A DNA stretch of 64,000 nucleotides from Pseudomonas viridiflava (GTDB lineage Bacteria > Pseudomonadota > Gammaproteobacteria > Pseudomonadales > Pseudomonadaceae). Of the stretch, positions 60,126-64,000 are shown in pieces; positions within the stretch are counted from its first letter, which is position 1; each line of letters begins with the position of its first letter. A program made the position numbers and the translations under genes. The DNA lies in assembly GCF_900591205.1 (NCBI RefSeq), contig NZ_UUPU01000102.1, forward strand, positions 1-64,000, read 5' to 3'. The notes under the pieces are model-generated. The model did no database searches. It saw only the letters and a program-made list of their open reading frames with translations, and had not been told where the DNA came from.

Positions 60126-62276
60126 ATGAGTCTGGACGCACGGAAGCAATCTTTTTTCGGTGACAGTAAACCTGCCTGCGCATTGCGCGGACATTGGGTG
60201 AGCTTTGGCCTGGTTGATGAGCTTGGGGTTGGAAAACCCTATGGTGGTCTGCCTTACAGTATTTACGACAGTGCAGGGCAACACTACAAAGGCCGATTGA
60301 ATGGAGACGGTTTCGCCAAGTTGTCAGATATTTATTGCGGCCCTGTAGTACTTGTTTTTGAAGACCTCTATTCAGGACTGGAGCAGCCGTATCATCAAGT
60401 GATGACGCGCCGTACTTACAAGCTTCCTATCACCGAACTTCAATGTCGAGCCGAACAAACTCGGTTCGTCGAAGAGGATGGTCGCAGAATCGAGAATAAC
60501 CCTGCTCAGCGGCAAGCCACTATATTTTATCAAGTCGAAGTACGTGATTTGGTCCGACATACCGCCCACTTACCTCCGATAGCGCCTCGGGCTCATCAAC
60601 CCAAACGGCATGCATTAAAAATGATGGCCGACCTGGGATTCGGCCCACCCCAACCAGCCTTGGCCGGGGTCGTGCTGTTCCCCAATAACCATACCGTTCT
60701 GGAGGTGCGGCCACTGCGAGCCTTGCGTCCGATGCTTTCTAGTGAAGACAGCTTTTGCGCCTTGAACCTCTATCAATTGGCATTGATGGCAGCGTTGAGC
60801 TATTGCGATTTTGGGCAGGAGCCGCGTAAAAAACCGTTGAGTGAAGTTCGCTTTCCGCTGAGTCCAAGTGTTGGCAATCTGTTTGCCGAACAGCTTTCCG
60901 GTTATCAGGAGGCCTGGCGAGTCGACCCCGAGCAAATACAGCGGTTTTATCCGGTTTATGAGGACGTCCCTTACTCTCGCCGTTTTGAAATCCTGCCCTT
61001 CGATCCTGAGTTATACCCACAAAATCGCCCGGAACTGGAGGAGAAACAGGAGTACCCGGCGCGCTTGCATTTTTTCGATGATGAGCAGTTCGGCACTGAC
61101 ACCCAAGCCTTCATCACTCATCACGACGAGATAATTCTGATCGCTGTGCGGGGTACGTTCAGCAACGCCGATGCACTACGGGATGCGAACGCCCACCAAG
61201 TGCCATTCGTTGATGGGGTTGGTAAGGCGCACGAGGGGTTCTATCAAGCCTATCGGGCGATGCGTGATTTTGTAATGCAATACCTTGATCAGTTTCACAT
61301 CGGCCAGCGCATCGTAATATGTGGCCACAGCCTGGGTGGCGCCATTGCCTTGCTTCTGGCTGAAGGGCTGCGTCGATTTTCCGATAGCAACTACAACATC
61401 CTCCTCTACACCTACGGCGCCCCCCGCGCAGCCGACGCCGAGTTCACCACTGGCGCCGCCGCCCTGGTCCATCACCGTATCGTCAACCACAACGACCCGG
61501 TACCCAGCGTCCCGGCCCCGTGGATGAACACTACCGCCAAGCTCTGGGTTCCAGGCGCCGTCACGCTATTTGCCGCTCCCGCGCCCGGCGGCCTGCTGTT
61601 CGCTGCAGGGCTGGTACGTATCGGCGCTAACCCCTACCAGCACCATGGTGAACAACAACACTTCATGCCGATCGTACTCCCGGACGGCACACACGCTTCA
61701 GTGTTGTGGAAACCGGGCTGCGAATCCATCGAGGAGGCCGGCTGTAATCGCGCCTTGCAACTGCACGGTGACATGCCCGAGCGTGACAATCTGCTGAAAC
61801 AGCTGTTCCAGGCCAGCCAGCACTTTATGACCGCCAGCTACATCCCCGCCGCCTGGGCGACGCTCCGGCGCTGGCAGCAAACCCTGGACAGTAACGGCCC
61901 GCTGGTGACACCCAGGGAGTTTGCATTGCTCGACCATGCCCTTGAGACCATGCGCCAGCAACTGCGAGACAAACGCCGTGAGCTGGCTCGTCGGCGCCCG
62001 GTCAATGACCGGACCTATGAGTACCACGAGCCATTGAACGTCGAGATCGACCGCCTGCACACCAGTCGTGAGCGCCTCGCCAGCCTGCGCTGGCGCCGCC
62101 TGGAAGCGCGTGACGTGTATGGCAGTCACGCGCAAGTCGCGCACTTGCAACCCAGCCTCAAGCGTTGGCTCAGCCACCGTGAAAACCGTGAGCCGGTCCA
62201 GGTCGCCAGCATCCCGGAGCCCCTGCATAACGAGTGGGGAAGGGCGCAACCACTGGATATTGACTCGATCGTCTGA
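60126..62276 (+). CDS. Type VI lipase effector, class-3 lipase domain
   Basis: The 716-residue protein is predicted to attack phospholipids of competitor bacteria. The lipase domain spans about residues 280-520. LIAVRGTFSNADALRD gives the oxyanion region, GHSLGGAIALLLAEGL has the Ser nucleophile at S402, NHNDPVPSVP carries the Asp and HHGEQQHFMP the likely His. The N-terminal 200 residues (no signal peptide) form an accessory domain with ALRGHWVSFGLVDELGVGKPYGGLPYSIYDSAG, likely for loading on VgrG. The C-terminus is helical and charged. AAGGAG precedes the ATG. Spectrum and exact phospholipase class are unknown. Confidence 0.9.
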   Translation: MSLDARKQSFFGDSKPACALRGHWVSFGLVDELGVGKPYGGLPYSIYDSAGQHYKGRLNGDGFAKLSDIYCGPVVLVFEDLYSGLEQPYHQVMTRRTYKLPITELQCRAEQTRFVEEDGRRIENNPAQRQATIFYQVEVRDLVRHTAHLPPIAPRAHQPKRHALKMMADLGFGPPQPALAGVVLFPNNHTVLEVRPLRALRPMLSSEDSFCALNLYQLALMAALSYCDFGQEPRKKPLSEVRFPLSPSVGNLFAEQLSGYQEAWRVDPEQIQRFYPVYEDVPYSRRFEILPFDPELYPQNRPELEEKQEYPARLHFFDDEQFGTDTQAFITHHDEIILIAVRGTFSNADALRDANAHQVPFVDGVGKAHEGFYQAYRAMRDFVMQYLDQFHIGQRIVICGHSLGGAIALLLAEGLRRFSDSNYNILLYTYGAPRAADAEFTTGAAALVHHRIVNHNDPVPSVPAPWMNTTAKLWVPGAVTLFAAPAPGGLLFAAGLVRIGANPYQHHGEQQHFMPIVLPDGTHASVLWKPGCESIEEAGCNRALQLHGDMPERDNLLKQLFQASQHFMTASYIPAAWATLRRWQQTLDSNGPLVTPREFALLDHALETMRQQLRDKRRELARRRPVNDRTYEYHEPLNVEIDRLHTSRERLASLRWRRLEARDVYGSHAQVAHLQPSLKRWLSHRENREPVQVASIPEPLHNEWGRAQPLDIDSIV

Positions 62277-62285
62277 CCCAGGCTG

Positions 62286-63521
62286 TTACATAAACTCCAC
62301 GTGCGCCGGCTGACGTTTCATCAACACCTGGCCATTGCGGATCGAATACAGCGCCGAGCCTTGGCTGCGCACTACCTCGTAGTCGCTGTCCGCCGAGAGG
62401 ATCAGCAGGTTGGCCGGCCGCCCGGGCTCCAGGCCGTAACGCTCGCCCAGGTTCATGGCCTTGGCGCTGTTGTCGGTCACCAGGTCGAGGGCGCTTTGCA
62501 GGTTGCGATAGCCGAGCATATGGCAGATGTGCAAGCCGGCTTCCAGTACGCGAAGGATGTTGCCGTTGCCCAGGGGATACCAGGGATCGACGATGGAGTC
62601 CTGGCCGAAGCATACGTTCATGCCGGCTTCCAGCAATTCGTTGACCCGAGTGACGCCGCGGCGTTTCGGGAAGGTGTCGAAGCGGCCCTGCAGATGAATG
62701 CTTTCGGTGGGGCAGGAAACGAAGCTGATCCCGGAGTGCCCCAGCAAGCGGAAGAGTTTGGCGCAGTAGGCATTGTCATAGGAGCCCATGGCCGTGGTAT
62801 GGCTGGCGGTGACACGGGCGCCCATGTCGCGGCTGCGGGCTTCTTCGGCCAGCACTTCGAGAAAGCGCGAGTGCGGATCGTCGGTTTCGTCGCAATGCAC
62901 ATCCACCAGGCAGCCGGTGCGTTCGGCCAGGTCCATCAGGAATTTCACCGAGCTCACGCCCTGGTCCCGCGTGTATTCAAAGTGGGGGATGCCACCGATC
63001 ACATCCGCGCCCAGGCGGATGGCTTCTTCCATCAGCTCGCGGCCATTGCGGTAGGACTCGATGCCCTCCTGCGGAAACGCGACGATTTGCAGGTCGATCA
63101 GGTGCGTGCTTTCTTCGCGCACTTCGAGCATGGCCTTGAGCGCCGTGAGGTCGGGGTCGGTGACGTCGACATGGGTACGCACATGCTGGATGCCATGGGC
63201 GGCGAGGGCCTGGATGGTCTTTTTGGCGCGGGTCTTGGTGTCTTCCAGAGTGATGGTGGCTTTACGTTCGCCCCAGCATTCGATGCCTTCGAACAGGGTG
63301 CCGCTCATGTTCCAGCGCGGCTCGCCGGCGGTGAGGGTGGCGTCGAGGTGAATATGCGGCTCGACGAAGGGCGGGATCACCAGGTTGCCGGCCGCGTCGA
63401 GGTCGCCGGGAGCCAGCACGGGCGCTGCGGCTTGTGGGGTGATGCTGGCGATCCGGCCGTGTTCCAGGTGCAGATCATGCAGGCCTTCACGGTTGCGCAG
63501 GCGGGCGTTGATGATGTGCAT
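62286..63521 (-). CDS. codA: Cytosine deaminase
   Basis: The 411-residue amidohydrolase matches CodA. Metal ligands lie in VEPHIHLDATLTAGEP, LVDVHCDETDDPHSRFLEV (catalytic Glu), ASHTTAMGSYDNAYC and FGQDSIVDPWYPLGNGN. It deaminates cytosine to uracil for salvage. In E. coli the last motif is FGHDDVFDPWYP; here the second Asp (D314 in E. coli) is Ser. The ATG at 63521 was chosen over 63548 because MHIINARLRN is the usual start. A PucR-type regulator lies just upstream on the same strand and may control it. Confidence 0.9.
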   Translation of the reverse strand: MHIINARLRNREGLHDLHLEHGRIASITPQAAAPVLAPGDLDAAGNLVIPPFVEPHIHLDATLTAGEPRWNMSGTLFEGIECWGERKATITLEDTKTRAKKTIQALAAHGIQHVRTHVDVTDPDLTALKAMLEVREESTHLIDLQIVAFPQEGIESYRNGRELMEEAIRLGADVIGGIPHFEYTRDQGVSSVKFLMDLAERTGCLVDVHCDETDDPHSRFLEVLAEEARSRDMGARVTASHTTAMGSYDNAYCAKLFRLLGHSGISFVSCPTESIHLQGRFDTFPKRRGVTRVNELLEAGMNVCFGQDSIVDPWYPLGNGNILRVLEAGLHICHMLGYRNLQSALDLVTDNSAKAMNLGERYGLEPGRPANLLILSADSDYEVVRSQGSALYSIRNGQVLMKRQPAHVEFM

Positions 63522-63548
63522 GGGCAAGTTCCTCTTGGCTAAAAACAA

Positions 63549-64000
63549 TCAGGCAGACAGCCGCCAGATCATCAGGGCGATACCGATGTCCAGGCGGTCA
63601 TAAGCGTTATCCAGCGTCAGGCCGCACAGGGCTTCGATACGCTGGACGCGGTGCGTCAGGGTGTTGCGGTGTACGGCCAGGCGGTGGGCGGCGGCCACAA
63701 GGTTACCATTCTCGTGAAACCAGGCTTCCAGGGTGGGCATCAGGCTGGGGCCGTGGTGCAGGTCATGGCGCAGCAGCGGGCCCAGGCGTTCATTCAGAAA
63801 CTGGTCGAGCAGTGCGCGATCACGCACGCCGCTGAGCAGTTTGAGTACGCCCAGTTCGTCATACACGCACAGGCCGGCGCGTTCGCTGAAGCGGCGTGCG
63901 GCGGTCAATGCCTGACGGGCTTCATCCTGCGCCTGGGCCAGTCGCGCAGGTGGATGCGCAGCGGCGCTCAGGCCGATAAACAATTTAAGCGGTGCCAGGC
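63549..64000 (-). CDS. PucR-family transcriptional regulator, C-terminal part
   Basis: The reading frame is open to the window edge, so only about the last 150 residues are seen. They hold the PucR C-terminal helix-turn-helix (TLEAWFHENGNLVAAAHRLAVHRNTLTHRVQRIEALCGLTLDNAYDRLDIGIALMIWRL). Members control purine and related catabolic genes. The position before a cytosine deaminase gene (27 bases) fits control of nucleobase use. Confidence 0.88.
   Translation of the reverse strand, partial: LAPLKLFIGLSAAAHPPARLAQAQDEARQALTAARRFSERAGLCVYDELGVLKLLSGVRDRALLDQFLNERLGPLLRHDLHHGPSLMPTLEAWFHENGNLVAAAHRLAVHRNTLTHRVQRIEALCGLTLDNAYDRLDIGIALMIWRLSA

Noticed and set aside
1..64000. CRISPR arrays, tRNA genes, insertion sequences, prophage genes
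   Set aside because: No regularly spaced repeats, cloverleaf sequences, transposase motifs or phage structural genes were noticed on either strand.

Overview
The window reads as chromosome of a fluorescent Pseudomonas (P. fluorescens group). Supporting signs are high GC with GC-rich third codon positions, a Pseudomonas-type 5S rRNA, a psl exopolysaccharide operon in exactly the P. aeruginosa gene order, two FecI-FecR-receptor iron systems, a bacteriophytochrome, a VgrG/lipase type VI island and HrpL-type promoter motifs. The genus call is firm. The species is inferred only to group level.

Layout. 1-2.7 kb: tail of an rRNA operon (5S plus terminator), a stand-alone PBP2 gene and a GFA-family gene. 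2.8-9.8 kb: iron uptake, with an ECF sigma/anti-sigma/TonB receptor set, a small SRPBCC protein and a second receptor with a Fur-box-like site. 10-14.4 kb: DNA polymerase II, GNAT acetyltransferase, GST-like protein and a DUF4174 protein. 14.5-29.8 kb: a complete 12-gene pslA-L operon on the minus strand; PslG keeps both catalytic glutamates at residues 165 and 276. Its leader holds two FleQ-box-like sequences and an RsmA-type site over the Shine-Dalgarno. 30.3-30.7 kb: the decayed C-terminus of a TonB receptor. 30.8-39.1 kb: LysE exporter, isonitrile-hydratase-like protein with a divergent GlxA-type regulator, bacteriophytochrome kinase, alpha/beta hydrolase, and a GH15/SDR pair.

39.2-46.5 kb: a tightly packed eight-gene operon that I cannot match to any known pathway. 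It encodes a HAD phosphatase, a transaldolase-like enzyme, a sulfotransferase-like protein, an SDR, a second NAD(P)-binding oxidoreductase, a glycine-N-methyltransferase-like enzyme, an MFS transporter and an APS kinase. The parts suggest a small exported metabolite that is N-methylated and sulfated, with its own PAPS supply. A CGNR zinc-finger regulator follows. 47.3-51.3 kb: a second FecI-FecR-FecA-type set ending in a strong terminator.

51.4-53.9 kb: three consecutive genes, each preceded by a near-consensus hrp box (GGAACT-N15/16-CCACNNA). The first and third share a repeat ending in an EF-hand-like DG-x-(I/L) loop; the middle one encodes only 94 residues. This looks like an island of HrpL/RspL-controlled candidate type III secretion substrates with no secretion apparatus nearby. 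53.9-56.2 kb: an MFS transporter and a divergent DapF-fold protein in which both catalytic cysteines are serine. 56.5-62.3 kb: a type VI island (VgrG, DUF4123 adaptor, lipoprotein that is probably the immunity protein, class-3 lipase effector). 62.3-64 kb: cytosine deaminase and the C-terminal part of a PucR-type regulator that runs off the window.

The two best candidates for undescribed biology are the sulfur/N-methyl operon and the hrp-box trio. No tRNA, CRISPR array, intact IS element or prophage was seen.
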